Below, piece after piece: positions 21,611 through 33,037 of a stretch of DNA of 64,000 nt; position 1 is the stretch's first letter; each line of letters opens with the position of its first letter. Origin of the DNA: Muscardinus avellanarius (lineage: Eukaryota; Chordata; Mammalia; Rodentia; Gliridae); NCBI GenBank assembly GCA_963383645.1, contig OY726560.1, positions 148,433,052 to 148,497,051 on the forward strand, in the 5' to 3' direction. Both the position numbers and the translations under genes were made by a program. The notes under the pieces are model-generated. The model did no database searches. It saw only the letters and a program-made list of their open reading frames with translations, and had not been told where the DNA came from.

Positions 21611-21964
21611 ACCACCACCCAATGGCCTGACTGCCCCCCAGGCCTGGCCAGGGGACCCGTCACCACCCGATGGCCTGACTGCCCCCCCAGGCCTGGCCAG
21701 GGGACCCGTCACCACCCGATGGCCTGACTGCCCCCCCCAAGGCCTGGCCAGGGGACCTGTCACCACCACCCAATGGCCTGACTGCCCCCCAGGCCTGGCC
21801 AGGGGACCCGTCACCACCCGATGGCCTGACTGCCCCCCCAAGGCCTGGCCAGGGGACCCGTCACCACCACCCAATGGCCTGACTGCCCCCCAGGCCTGGC
21901 CAGGGGACCCGTCACCACCCGATGGCCTGACTGCCCCCCCCCAAGGCCTGGCCAGGGGACCCGT
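21611..21964. repeat. GC-rich minisatellite, 7 units of 48-54 bp
   Basis: Units start with 'ggcctgactgcccccc' at 21624, 21672, 21721, 21775, 21823, 21876 and 21924. Two unit types alternate: a short one ending 'caccacccgat' and a long one with an extra 'a' before 'ggcctggcc' that ends 'caccaccacccaat'. The order is short, short, long, short, long, short, partial long. It is GC-rich and strand-asymmetric (C-rich). Open frames across it on both strands are products of the repeat. Confidence 0.96.
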
Positions 21965-22368
21965 CTGCTTTGCCAGGTTCGTAGCATCTCCCAGTCCTGG
22001 AGATGGACCCCGTTGCCTTTTTCCTGACCCTCGGCCTCAAGCAACAGGCCATCTCTGAGCTGACGCTTACTCTCGCCCCCACCCTCATGCCTGCCCCCCC
22101 CACCCTCTACAGCTCCCTCTGCCCACCTGCCAAGCTGTCCAGGGACTCGTGCTGATTCCTTCCCTGGGCAGCATCTTTGGGGCCAGCTAATGTCATACAG
22201 TAGACATTGCATATGAAGGCAGCAGATGTTTGTTCAAATTCTAGCTTCCCCATGCTGCTGGGTGACCTGACCCCACACACACATGCACGTCAGTCCTCTG
22301 TTCTTATGAGACCTGACTCAATGGAAAGGGAGCTGGGAACATCTAATTAAAAAAAAAAAAAAAAGGCG

Positions 22369-22587
22369 GGAATGAGTGTGGTGCTGCACACCAGCTATAA
22401 TCCTAGTACTTGGAAGACTGAGATAGGAGGATCGCAGATTGCCAGCCTCAGCAACTTAGCAAGATGCTCTGCAACTTAGTGAAGCCCTGCTCCAAAATAA
22501 AAAATAAAAAGGGGGCTGAGGGTGTAGCTTTGAGGTATAATAAATGCACCTGAGTTCCATCCCTAGCACCACAAAAAAAAAAAAAAA
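22369..22587 (+). mobile_element. B1-dID SINE
   Basis: 'gaatgagtgtggtgctgcac' to 'catccctagcacc' and an A-run, followed by a G-run (about 22597-22606). Moderately diverged. Confidence 0.88.
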
Positions 22588-22606
22588 GGAAGAAAGGGGG
22601 GGGGGA

Positions 22607-24478
22607 GTTAAAGCTTTAGCTCTGAGAAATCTTGAAACACACTGTGAGGCCCTCCAGAGGGGCCTTCTGGGCCCAAACCTGCACTGGTTTAAGCTGCCAT
22701 GGCCGCCATTGGCCTGTGCCTCCTCAGGATGGGTGGTCTCCCAGCTCTAGCCGTGCAGGCAGTTGGCATTCAGCACCTGCTTGGCACATGACTCACTGCT
22801 AGAAATACAGCAGGTGACAGGACGCCCCCCTTCATGCAATGCTTCCAATCTAGGGACTATGGGCAGGCAAAGGGCTTTTGTTGTTGTGGTCTGGGCTTTT
22901 CTAAGGCTATGTATTAGGAAGCCCACTTCCTCCTACAGGAATTCCATCTCTGCCTCTTAATACCCATAGTGGAAAAGGATGAAATAGAAACCTGCTCCTC
23001 TCAGAAAATGAAAGAGGTGAAAGCTAACACCAGGGGCGCCTGGATTCTTGCTCACAGAGGGGTCCAGGCGGGAGCCATGGCTGGCTCTGGCTTCAGCACA
23101 AGCTTAGTGCAGCCCCCCAGTGACAAGACGGCCTTGCAGGAAAAGCAAAGCCTCTCCCGGTGGCCCCGGGCCTTGCCACCCACTTGCCCAGCTCCAGGAG
23201 CTGATGAGCCCACCCCAGGTCTGCTTTATCCCAGGACAGCTCCAGCGCTGGCACAGTTCGGCAAGTTCCTGGCTGCTGTAACAAATAGGTCAGACTAGGC
23301 AGGTTCTCTAGTCTAACCTAGAGCCTGCTCCTCCTGCGTCCTTAGGGCAGGGGTCTTTGCTGAGCAGGAAACCCAGCGCCCCCTTGTGAGAACAGAGGCC
23401 GGTTTGTGGGGTGAGAGGCCCTGGCAGTGTCTGCTTTATAGGCACCTGGTCACCCACGGGTGCCTGGGACTATTTCCCAACCTTCCCGTTCAGCACTTAA
23501 ATGCCAGCTCATCCTAAGAAGCTGAAAGGTGTCTTGCACTCTGTCTCCCAGATGGATTCTTGGCTGGAAGAAATGGGGTCATTGACAGGGTAATCTGGCT
23601 TCACAGTCCCCAGCAGCCTGGGCTCCAAAATGCTGTCCCCTTACCAGTCTCCAGTCTGCACCAACACTTTCTCCACTCAAATGCCCTCATCAACACCCTT
23701 TCTAAATGCAAACAGCGAGACTGACATCCAAAGATGCAGCCTTGAAAACTTCTCATTTCGCTCCTAATGCACCACAACCGCGGCCGGGGGCAGGGGCCAA
23801 GGAGGGCCACAGAGCCGACGCGCTATGAAAATCACATTTCCTCACCCGGGACACTGCCCGCCTGCAATTTGCTCTGACTCTCTTTCTCTCAGTTGCAGAA
23901 AGATATGAATCACAGTTAAATTCTCCCAAATAAACAAGCTATGTTTTAAAGTTCTGTACAACCTACAATTTTATAAAGGCTCGAATGTGGCGGACACTAA
24001 ATTGATTTCAACACGTCCTATTCCGGTCTAATGCTGGGTTGCTTTCATGAAGAACAAACGTACTCATAATGGCTTGATGCCACATGAATGGAGTCAGTGT
24101 AAACACACAGAAGGCACAGGCACTCACATTAATTTTCTTCCTTTTTTAAATAAAAAGAGACCGTGTGTTTTACTTCTCAGAGATTAATTTCCCACAAAGT
24201 TTTCGTGGCATGCCCTCATGAGATGCTCAGGTGTAAACAGTTGATCCAGCTGCACACTAAAAACTCACTTTTTCATTTTAACCTGATGTTTGCCAAAGTT
24301 AGAAAGTGTCCTGGGTAGGAGACCCACTGTCCTGAAGGTGCGGAGGACAAGTTAAAGAAAACGTGAGTTCCTAGCGCTTGGTCACTCGTACTGAAAAACT
24401 GGCCGTCTGCCCTGTCCTGGGTCTAAATTCAAGCAATCCCACTAGGGTAGGAACTCAGAAGAAGGATATGACAACCAT
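22607..24478. other. Unique sequence with candidate conserved element
   Basis: No repeat family recognised. The part at 23830-24300 is AT-rich and high-complexity, like conserved non-coding DNA. No exon was recognised. A CTCF-like motif lies at 23375. Confidence 0.35.
23375..23389 (-). promoter_or_regulatory. CTCF-like motif
   Basis: The minus strand reads 'tcacaagggggcgct', matching the CTCF core at 13 of 15 positions, including the full AGGGGGCGCT block. Confidence 0.35.
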
Positions 24479-24494
24479 GAAAATAAATTAAATT

Positions 24495-24699
24495 TAAGCC
24501 GGGCGTGGTGGCGCACGCTTGTCATCCCCGCGCTTGGGAGGCAGAGACAGGAGGATCGCGTAGGTTCGAAGCCAGCCCCGCGCGCTGGCTTAGGAGACCC
24601 TGTTTCCAAATAAAAATGTAAAAATAGGTCTGGGAGTGTAGCCCGGAGGTAGAAGGGCTTCCAGGAACCCCAGTACCACCAAAAAAAATTTTTAAAAAA
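24495..24699 (+). mobile_element. B1-dID SINE, type II, young
   Basis: Exact 16-bp target-site duplication 'gaaaataaattaaatt' (24479-24494 and 24700-24715). The short B1 half has 'gccagccccgcgcgctggct', the right end is 'agggcttccaggaacccc', and CpGs are well preserved. Confidence 0.97.
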
Positions 24700-25179
24700 G
24701 AAAATAAATTAAATTGCAAGTAGGAAAAAAAAGTTTATTTCTTATAAGCAAACCTGTGTTAAGTTTAAAAGCTTTATGGCAAATAGATACATATGACAGA
24801 GTATCATAAAACCATTCATCAAAAGAGAAAAAAAGAGTGCATATAAAAACTAGCAAAAACACATAAGGCTTAGTTCTCAGGATGGCGACAACGGCAATGT
24901 CCCGTTGACTCATCCTCCGGATGGCATCTTTGGGGCAGCCTAAAGAATACACACTGCCTCTGGAGGCAGGAGATGGGGGTTCAAATCACTGGACGCTGGC
25001 TTTGTCAGAGGCTGTCTTTGAAGTATACTGTGAAGACGACACTGACAACACTATTTTTTGTATATGAAAGTGTGCAGCCACTGCTTGTTCTAAAATTATT
25101 TCAAACTGAAAAGTAAAAAGAAAAATGTGTGGGCTGGGTAGAATGGAGACGGCACACTCACCCAGCAAGCTGGGTGGTG

Positions 25180-25720
25180 GGTAGAAACTGGCAGAGTCTT
25201 TCAGAACAATCTGGCAATATCTATGCAAACAAGAAGAACACCAACCCCGCCATCCCACTTTCTGGAATCCAGCTCACAAAATGACTTATACCTGTGCATA
25301 GAAAGTATTCTGTGTATCACTGTTACCACACTGGGAAAACTCAGACGCAAACTCCATCTCTAGGAGTAGGGAAATAAGAAATGAATGCTGAATGCTCATG
25401 CCCATTGAATACTGTGCTCAAAAGAGCAAGGAACCTTCACAGGAAGACATCTGGGATTCAGTGCTATGTACGGCACGTGGCCACGAAATTACACATATAC
25501 GTGGAGGAAGATCCCATTTCTCTGAAGTCTTAAATAAACATATTGCCCTTACGTGGCTCTATGAGTGTGGAAAATATTTGGAAGCCATGCCTTCAACAGG
25601 TCACAGCGATTGCTTTGGGGTTGCGGGATGTTCTTCCCAGGGGCGAGGAGGAGTCCCTTTCACTTTGAAATATTTTTATATAATTAATAGGAACAAAGAA
25701 GTAAAGACAACAGGGGCATG
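25180..25720 (+). mobile_element. Ancient L1M 3' UTR fragment
   Basis: 'ctttcagaacaatctggcaa', 'atcccactttctggaatcc', 'tgtgcatagaaagtattctg' and 'ctgggaaaactcagacgc' resemble the L1M 3' end in order. The upstream part of the long open frame 25392-26093 lies in this non-coding remnant. Confidence 0.5.
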
Positions 25721-26228
25721 GCGGAAAGCAACCAGAAGTGTGCAAGACCAGAGCTGGGAGTCCAGGAAAGGCCGCCCCGGCCCCATGAAGCCAGTGGTAT
25801 ATCCCGAGTGGCTGGGCACTGGAGGCAGGCTGCCCCATCCCAGCTCGCTCAGGCCTGTTCCCATAAGAGCCTACAGAGGCCCCTGTCTGTGCCGAGATGA
25901 GCAGGCCCTCTCGATGCTGCCTTGGCTGTGCGCAGGGCTTCAGCCTGGGGAAACCAAGCAATGGAGAAGCTTCAAGTCTGTGCTGGAGTTAAAAGGGCCA
26001 TCGCGTGGGTCTGCCAGCTCTGGGCTCTTCTCTTTGCGTGCCCCCGACAGGTGCCGCCCCTTCAGTCTGGGCCCCAGAATGAAGGAGACTTGAGGGGCAG
26101 AGCGAGAGCCAACTGGCAAAAGCCTTTTCATGAGCATGGCCGGGCCTTGAGAGCCACAGAGGGCTGGGGATGCTCGTCTCTGCCGCAGCCTTGCCTCGCG
26201 GAAGCTGATACAGGCGCAGCAAGGTGTT

Positions 26229-26244
26229 CACGCGCATGCGCGTG
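26229..26244. promoter_or_regulatory. NRF1-type palindrome
   Basis: 'cacgcgcatgcgcgtg' is a perfect 16-bp palindrome. Its centre 'cgcgcatgcgcg' fits the NRF1 consensus YGCGCAYGCGCR. NRF1 sites are usually in promoters, but no promoter or CpG island is evident here. The alternating purine-pyrimidine run could also form Z-DNA. Confidence 0.4.
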
Positions 26245-27018
26245 CATACGCACCTGTCAGGGGACTCACCAGTCAGTGGGGAGGATCCATCAAAGACATA
26301 CAAAAACATACATACTCCAGGGTGTGCCAAAAGAATACGGGCAGGCCGACCAGCTCCTTGGGAAAAGAATACTCAAATGCACAAGGGCACACACACCCGT
26401 CCCCTGGCGCCTAGCTCCTGGGGAAGGGAGAGAAGGCAGTGAGGGGCGTGGGGTGACCAGGGACTATGGGCCGGAAGCAACATCCAGGGGGGGAGAAGAT
26501 CACACATCCCAGGCCCGGGTACCACTTGGTGTGTTTATCTAACACCCACAGGCACCTGCAGCCCTGAATTGGAGCATTCCAATAAAGTACAAAGATAAGC
26601 ACTGACTGATGGATCAAAACCCCCTCCTCAGGCCCAGGCTGGAGATTCTACGTGGGCCTTTTGTTCTGGGGAGACGGACTCTCCCTGCTGTCCAAGAGCC
26701 TTTCCTGGTTCTGTGTCTCACAGACGACCAGAGCGTGACTGTTTCCAGGAACCAGCAACCTCTCCTCAGAACCAGGCGTATCTTCCAGTAAGAGATATCC
26801 TCTCCCGGGAGACAAAAGGATGGAGCTCCCTGGAAGGTGCGAACTCCGCGCCGCCCCCTCCTCTCCCAGTGGACCACAGGCCATTTCTGATCTCTTTCAT
26901 ACAAAAGGAAAAGGCCACCTGGAATGTTCTCCAAATCTAGACATGTGTGCTTTGACTCTATCTCACCTCTGTCCCTGTGCAAAAAGAACACGAGTAAATC
27001 CCTATTAGGATCCTCAGT

Positions 27019-27019
<1 letters not shown>

Positions 27020-27057
<38 letters not shown>
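27020..27057. repeat. (AAAT)n microsatellite
   Basis: About 9 units of 'taaa', not attached to a recognisable SINE. Confidence 0.95.
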
Positions 27058-27059
<2 letters not shown>

Positions 27060-28830
27060 AACCTTAGCAGCAGTGAGTAGATGGAGGAAGATGTGAGCTG
27101 CTCGGATGCTCTGGGCTCCCTCCTTCCCTGCCTAGAGCCCCGATGCTCCCGGGCCTCCTTTCTGTACCGACCTTCTCCCTCCTGCGTCCTTCCTCCCAGA
27201 AAGGGGGCGTTCGCCCTTTTCTTTTGAACCACCTATAATTCTTTCCCTCCCCTCCTAGCCATTCCTAGGACTGATTTCCTAGAGCTCTGAACGCCTCTGC
27301 TTGCTTGCAAGCAGTTTTGGCTGCCGCAGGGATGCTACACTCAGAAAACTGGACGAGGCAAACCCCACCAGAGAGATCCCCGGTGAGGAGAACTGAGGCC
27401 GGGTTTGCTGGGAAGTTGTTCAAGTTATGCTGGGGCAGGGGTGGCGCCAGACTCCTCTGGTCCCCTGCCATGTGCGGGGCTGGGCGTTAGGAGAGCAAAA
27501 CTCAGGGCAGCTTCTCCGTGTCACGGTTCTGGAAGGAGCTGGAGAGCCTTCATCCTCTGGGGGACGCACCCTCCCCAAATCCCCAGGATTCCCCGCCCCC
27601 TCGGCCCCAAGCTCACTACCCTGGCCCCCCAGCCCACTGTCCTCCCTCCCCAGGCCCACCCGCCCTTGCCCAGGCCGCTCAGCAGAGGGATCGGGCACAT
27701 TTGTGAAAAGAAATGTTCCTATGCAACGAAATCAAGGGTATGTGTAGGTGTTCTGTGTTTTTACAAACTCTCCTCCCTGGTTGTTATGAGATTAAAACAA
27801 TTTTCTCCCTCAGAAAATGCTTCCCTTCGAAACCACTGGAAGCACATAATTCACCAGCCCATTTGCGGTTCCTATTTTCTTAGGGGGCTGGGAGGAAATC
27901 GCAATTGTGGGGCCCATTTCCTTGGAAGAGGCCAGCTTGGAACAAGTGACGGACATGAAGAAGTAATGTTTCTATGACAGCTCTGATCAATGTTTCATTT
28001 ATTTTGAAGTTCAAAACAGATAGGTGAGCATCACAGGGCCGGTGGGAAGGCACGGATAGCGGGTTTTGAGGTAAATTACTCTTTCGTCCTCAGTAAATCT
28101 AATGGACACTTTCATTAAAACTGCAGGGAATTTTAAGGTAGTTCTACACCTATTTTAAAACTATAGCTGAGGATAGATTTTTTTTTTTTAACTCCTGGAT
28201 CATTTCTGCTGCTGAGAAATCTAAACATTTCTGCCGTGCAGCCCATTTTATTTTCCTTCACAATAGTGAGAAATTCACACATACCTGAGGACACAGAAAC
28301 ACTATTTAAAACCACAGCAGATTTCAAGGGAAAATGTGTACAAAGGAGAAAATGAAAACGCAGGCCCAGCTGATGCGGGGTGAGGGGAGGGTACCAACTT
28401 GTTTGTCCTTGAAAAAAAAAAAAAAGAAATTCACCTGTCATTGATCGAGGATGCCAGTTTGGCACCGAGCTCCTGAAAGGCATGCCTGCTGACTGTAAAC
28501 GGCTCCATTTATGTGACTGTTTACATAATTACACAGCGAAACATTGCAATCTTTCCGATTTAATACATGTTTTAACAAGCCCTTCAACTACAGTGTAGGG
28601 TTCTATAATCAAATCAAGTCTTTTCAATTAAAACACAATTAGAAAAGGTGTCATGGTGTCAGTATTACACTTTGCTGCTTGAAAAGCTCCAAGACTTGCT
28701 TAACTAGAAATCCGAGCTAACCGGGATGTCAGAGCAGGAATACCACTTCCGACCACCCAGGTGGGCCCCCAGGCTGCGGGCCTTTGGTCCTACAGGAGAG
28801 GTGCCGACCATCATCCTCAGCTAACTCTTT

Positions 28831-29037
28831 TTGTTGTTGGTGGTGGTGGTGCTGGGGATTGAATCTAGGGGTAGTCTACCTCCAAACTATACCCCAGCTC
28901 TTTTAATTTATTTTTTATTTTTATTTTAAAACAGGGTCTCACTAAGTTGCTGAGGCTGGACTCAAATCTGGGATCCTCCTGTCTCAGCCCCCCAAGTGCT
29001 TGGATTATAGGTGCATGCCAGCATGCCCAAATCTGGT
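28831..29037 (-). mobile_element. B1-dID SINE, minus strand
   Basis: Target-site duplication 'taactcttt' (28822-28830 and 29038-29046). The (GGT)n tail is followed by 'gctggggattgaatctaggg' and ends at 'gcatgcccaaatctgg'. Confidence 0.9.
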
Positions 29038-29234
29038 TAACTCTTTGAGATCAGCTGAAGGCAGCAGATGAAAACCCACAGTGGCCTTGAAAGCTTGCCA
29101 GCAAGTGTGTCAGGGGCCAGAGGCAGTGAGCACAAAACTCCTAGAGAGGTACCCGCCTCCCCTGCCATGAATTATAATGCCATCGGATTCCAGGGGTTTA
29201 AACTGTTCTGGACATCTTCCATGTCTTACTGCTG

Positions 29235-29235
<1 letters not shown>

Positions 29236-29286
<51 letters not shown>

Positions 29287-29475
29287 GGATGGAACCCAGG
29301 GGTATTCTACCTCCAAGCTACACTTCCAGATCGATTTTATATTTTATTTGGAAACAGGGTCTCAATAAGTTGCCAAGAGCCTCACTAAGCTGCTAAGGCT
29401 GGCTTTGAACATGTGATCCTTCTGTCTCAGCCTCCCAAGTACTGGGATTACAAGCATGCGCCACCACACCTGGCT
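29236..29475 (-). mobile_element. B1-dID SINE, type III-like, with (GT)n tail
   Basis: About 22 GT units (29238-29280) replace the tail. Then 'ttactagggatggaacccag', the type III linker 'tattttatttggaaacagg' and an end at 'gccaccacacctggct'. Confidence 0.93.
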
Positions 29476-29728
29476 TTCACTGCTTCATTTAAAGATGTAA
29501 ATCAGATTCCTGAAAGATGCATAATTTGCCAAAAGGCCACGATGTTGATCATTTTGTGAAACACAGAAAAATGAGCCTACCTCCCATCGCCACCCCCAAT
29601 TGAAATTGTTGCTCAGAGCAGATACGCAAAGAAACTCTAGCTCACAGCCCTGGTGCTGAGAGGACTTCCAGAAACATAGGGTCCCCCTTCTCCGACACAT
29701 CTCAGCAACAAGGGTTGGCGCTGGAAGT

Positions 29729-30205
29729 TGTGTGTGGTGGGTGGGACCACAGCCCCCAAAGGACATATTCATGTCAAAGCCTAGAACCAATAATGTTATA
29801 TTATTTGGAAAAAGGATCTTTGGAGATGTGATTACATTAGGGGCTTTGAGATAAGAAACACATCCTGAAATACCCGGTCATAAGTCCAATGATGAGTGTC
29901 TTTATAGGAGACACATATCAAGAGCGACAGACAGACGACAGACAGACAGACACAGAGGAGAAGGAAATGTGAAGGTAGAGGTAGAGTTCAGAGTGATGCA
30001 GACACGAGCCAAGGAAGGTCTGAAGCTCAGAGAGGCAGAAGAGACACAGGATTCTCCCTGAAGTCTCCAGAGGGGTTGTGGCCCTGCCTGCACCTTGATT
30101 TTGAATTTCTGGCCCCCAGAACTACAAGAGAATAAATTCCTGTTGCTTTACGCTAACCAGCTTAAGAAAGTGGTTTGTTATGGAAGGCATAGGAAATTGA
30201 TACAG
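29729..30205 (+). mobile_element. Solo LTR of the MLT1 (ERVL-MaLR) class
   Basis: In order: 'cccccaaaggacatattc', 'ttatttggaaaaaggatctt', 'agatgtgattacattagg', 'gtccaatgatgagtgtcttt', 'gagtgatgcagacacgagcc', 'caccttgattttgaatttct', 'gagaataaattcctgttgc' (the last contains AATAAA) and a terminal 'gaaattgatacag'. This is the MaLR-type LTR layout. No internal retroviral gene is present. A (GACA)n run (about 29923-29956) has expanded inside it. It is non-coding and old. Confidence 0.8.
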
Positions 30206-31083
30206 TGGTAAAACGCAGTCGCCACTGCCTGCTCTACTCTGTGCCTGGGCGACCACAAGACTCACATCAGCCGGCTCCTTCGGCTTCTGGCTGGGCCCCT
30301 TCAGTGCAGGGCTCGGAGGCGGGGAGGACAGAGTGGCAAGACAGACATCTCTGGCTCCCTTCCATGGGGGGCTGTGACCCTCAACCCAAAGGTCACAGCT
30401 CCTCTTGGGAGAGCCCCTCCGAGGGATTCTAAGCGGCTGGGTCCCTGGCCTGGCTCCTTCCTCTCGCCCCTTGGGCTTATCAGCCCTGGCCCTACCCCAT
30501 CCCTTTGTAAAAGCCCTTTATCAAAACATCCTCACATCCACTGAGCTAAGTGTGCCATGCGTATTCTGCCAGAAGCCTGGTTCATGTGCTTTACTGAAGT
30601 GGTAATACTTCTATTTTATGGCGCATTTTATCTATTTTATGGCCACATTTTACTTCATCTCTTGGACGGCACATTTGCTGCATTTTATAGCACATCTAGT
30701 TGGAGTAAGTCAATAGATCATTGTTATTTCTCTATAAAGTAGGGTGGTGGGTGTGGCTGCCACTCGCCCAGGGAGGAAGGTAAGAACCGTGGAGGTGAGC
30801 TGCCTCCGACTGCTGAGCTGCAGGTCTGGAGCAAAGTAAGGATCATAATCCACCCATTTCCAGGCTCTCACCTGGACTGAGGTATAGACGGCAAGAGCAG
30901 CACGTCCCTGGCCCACTGGCTGCCAATGCCTCCATAGTCACCACCCAGGCAGACATCACTAATCAGTCACAGCACTCCTTGAGACTGAGCCCAGGCTTAT
31001 CTTTCCCACTGGTCTGAATTGCTAGACAAACATGCTTTCCTTTCTCTAATCCAACAGGCTTCCCTAAATACCCTCTGGCTATG

Positions 31084-31133
<50 letters not shown>

Positions 31134-31840
31134 TGTATAGAACAAGAGTCCCCAAGGCAGATTCCAAGCACACTAGTCCTCTGTTCCCAAGGCCACACCA
31201 TCATTTTCTTTGGAGAACCAGTGGGGGTGGGGGTGTTCTGCAGGCCTCCAGGGTTTGAGGAAGAACAACTGGGACTTATGAGTTGGCCAAGGAGCCTTCC
31301 AGGGCCGGAGAGGAGCAGGAGTCCGGGGTGGGGGTGGGGGGCTGGTAGAGGTAGAAGGTGGGGAGGGAAGCGTGGCAGCTGGGAGAGGAGAGACTTATCT
31401 GCTGCCATTGGGAGGGGCATCAGGGAACTCAGAGAAGACCGCAGGAAGTTTAGATGCAAGAGACGGTGGCATCCCTAGAAACCTTTAGTAAAAACTACGT
31501 TATGGCCAATCCTTTGCGATCTGATTTGTGTGTCTGTAGGTGCACCGTGGTCTGTGGGTGACGGTCACTCAAGAGCACGGAGGAGGTTCTGCAAGCTCTG
31601 TAGTCAGCAGCCCCGCTGGCTTCCAGTGTTTCCCTAAGCTGGGAGTTTTGCTCTTTGGCGCCTCTTCAGGCCTGCCCTGACACTGTATCTACTTTGGAGG
31701 ACCTTCCTTTAAAAAAAGGAACTCACAAAGACAGGTGCAAAGAGACCCTTGCCCTAACTGTGGCACGCTCTTGAGTTAAACAAAACTGACAACACAACAG
31801 AAAAAGGGTGACCTTCAGAGAGAGAATGGACAGCCACCCT
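30206..31840. other. Unique sequence plus a possible LTR remnant
   Basis: 30470-30590 ('ttgtaaaagccctttatcaa', 'gagctaagtgtgccatgcg') resembles the end of an old LTR but could not be assigned. The rest, 30600-31840, is unrecognised apart from the CA microsatellite. No gene features. Confidence 0.35.
31086..31131. repeat. (CA)n microsatellite
   Basis: About 23 pure CA units in unique DNA, not in a SINE tail. The open frames running through it on both strands are repeat artefacts. Confidence 0.96.
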
Positions 31841-32000
31841 AACTGTTTGTGGTAAGAGCCTGAGTCTAGCACTTGGGAAGCTGAGACAGGAGGATCCCAG
31901 GTTCGCAGCCAGCCTCAGCTACTTAGGAGGGCCCTCTGCAACTTAGTGAGACCCTGTTTCAAAATAATGAGTAAGTAATAGGGCTGGGGGTGTCGCTTGA
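31841..32000 (+). mobile_element. B1-dID SINE, 3' truncated
   Basis: 'tttgtggtaagagcctgagt' (diverged head), 'tctagcacttgggaagctga', 'aataatgagtaagtaatagg', ending inside the ID half at 'ggggtgtcgcttg'. Confidence 0.85.
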
Positions 32001-32575
32001 TTCATGGACCAGAGAAAAGGAAAACAACTGGGGCCTCCCAAGGAAAACTGCCAAGAACGTGAACTCCGAGCCGGGGCTTAACAAACCAACCTTTTGCCAG
32101 ATGAAGGCCAAACTCCATGCAGTGTTTCTCCTTTTGTTTCGCCCCTGGCTTGGGCTCTGAACTTTCCTTATTAGTTGTGATTCTCTGGTATTCCCCTCTG
32201 AGGGGGAGATTAAATGCCGATCTGGCAGGAAGCCCTCTCAAAACTTCGGCTGCTGCTCCGGCTTTACCGTCCAGCGCTGTTCCGAGACCCCGGCTCAGCC
32301 CTGTGCCGGGCTGCGGGCACCCCCATCCACCTGCCCTTCTGCCTTTATAAACGTCATCAGTAGGCATCAATCCCTCTGCCTTACAGAGGGCTTTTATTTT
32401 TCCCTTTCCTTCTACCTCCTCCCAATCCTTCTTTCATTTTGGAAGGTAAAGTTCCATTTCCACACATTCCTTACATTTGTACATGTGGTTTTGATGAACA
32501 TGGCACTCTTGTATTCATTATGTCGATTACTGGAAAAACCAGAGATGCTATCTAAAGGGGCCTGCAGATGGTCTA

Positions 32576-32629
32576 ATCCAGTTGTCCTCAAAATGTGGCC
32601 CTTGGAACAGCACCATCAAAATGACCTGG
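32576..32629 (+). mobile_element. MER5-type hAT DNA transposon, left part
   Basis: 'ccagttgtcctcaaaatgtg' and 'accatcaaaatgacctgg' match the start of the MER5A/B non-autonomous transposon. The element continues after the SINE stack at 33037. Confidence 0.7.
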
Positions 32630-32995
32630 TCAAAGCCAGGGTTGGTGGCGCGCATCTGTGATCTCGGTACTCGGGAGGTTGAGACAGGAGGATCTCAAGT
32701 TCAAGGCCAACCTCAGCAACTCAGTGAGACCCTGTTTCAAAATAAAAAGTAAAATAAAATAAAAAGGTCTGGGGGTGCCGGGCGTGGTGGCACACGCTTA
32801 TAATCCCCATGCTTGGGAGACGGAGACAGGAGGATCACACAGGTTCAAAGCCAGCCTCGCTGGCTTAAGAGACCCTTTTTCCAAATAAAATATAAAATAG
32901 GTCTGGGAGTGTAGCCTGGAGGCAGAAGGGTTCCATCCCCAGTACCACCAAAAAAAAAAAAAAAAAAAAAGATCTGGGGGTGTAGCTCAGTGGTA

Positions 32996-33036
<41 letters not shown>
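32630..33036 (+). mobile_element. B1-dID SINE, split by another SINE
   Basis: The left half (32634-32777) ends in its A-rich linker at 'ggtctgggggtg'. The right half resumes at 32983 with 'tagctcagtggtac' and a (CA)n tail (about 33000-33035). The whole unit lies in MER5 between 8-bp repeats 'tgacctgg' (32622-32629 and 33037-33044). Confidence 0.9.
32778..32965 (+). mobile_element. B1-dID SINE, type II, nested
   Basis: It was inserted into the linker of the host SINE. The duplicated site is 'aaaaagg' or 'aaaaaga' followed by 'tctgggggtg' (32761-32777 and 32966-32982, one mismatch). Short B1 half 'gccagcctcgctggctta' and right end 'agaagggttccatcccc'. Confidence 0.95.

Positions 33037-33037
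<1 letters not shown>

Larger units (their letters stand above)
25721..28828. other. Unique sequence, no gene recognised
   Basis: A long SINE-free stretch (24,716-28,828). Many GC-rich open frames of 60-206 codons overlap on both strands, and none shows a known domain or a repeated coding signal. 28490-28690 ('gactgtttacataattacac' and after) has the high-complexity AT-rich character of conserved non-coding DNA. Confidence 0.4.

Noticed and set aside
21611..21964. CRISPR-like array of regular repeats
   Set aside because: The units are contiguous without unique spacers, and the genome is a mammal's.
21567..22058. 163-codon repetitive protein-like frame
   Set aside because: It is the translation of the minisatellite, open on both strands because the unit lacks stops.
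25392..26093. Longest open frame (233 codons, plus)
   Set aside because: It starts inside an L1M 3' UTR remnant and runs into GC-rich unique DNA; it has no domain, no splice or Kozak support, and overlaps equally long frames on both strands.
29729..30205. Intact endogenous retrovirus
   Set aside because: Only a solo LTR of the MaLR class is present; there is no internal gene region or second LTR nearby.
30470..30590. Second LTR end
   Set aside because: Only one short stretch resembles an LTR terminus; without the rest it cannot be assigned.
31079..31459. Cys/Val-rich frames through CA/GT repeats (also 12679, 29068, 32845, 45597, 51661, 56305)
   Set aside because: The alternating Cys-Val and Thr-His residues are translations of CA/GT microsatellites, not proteins.
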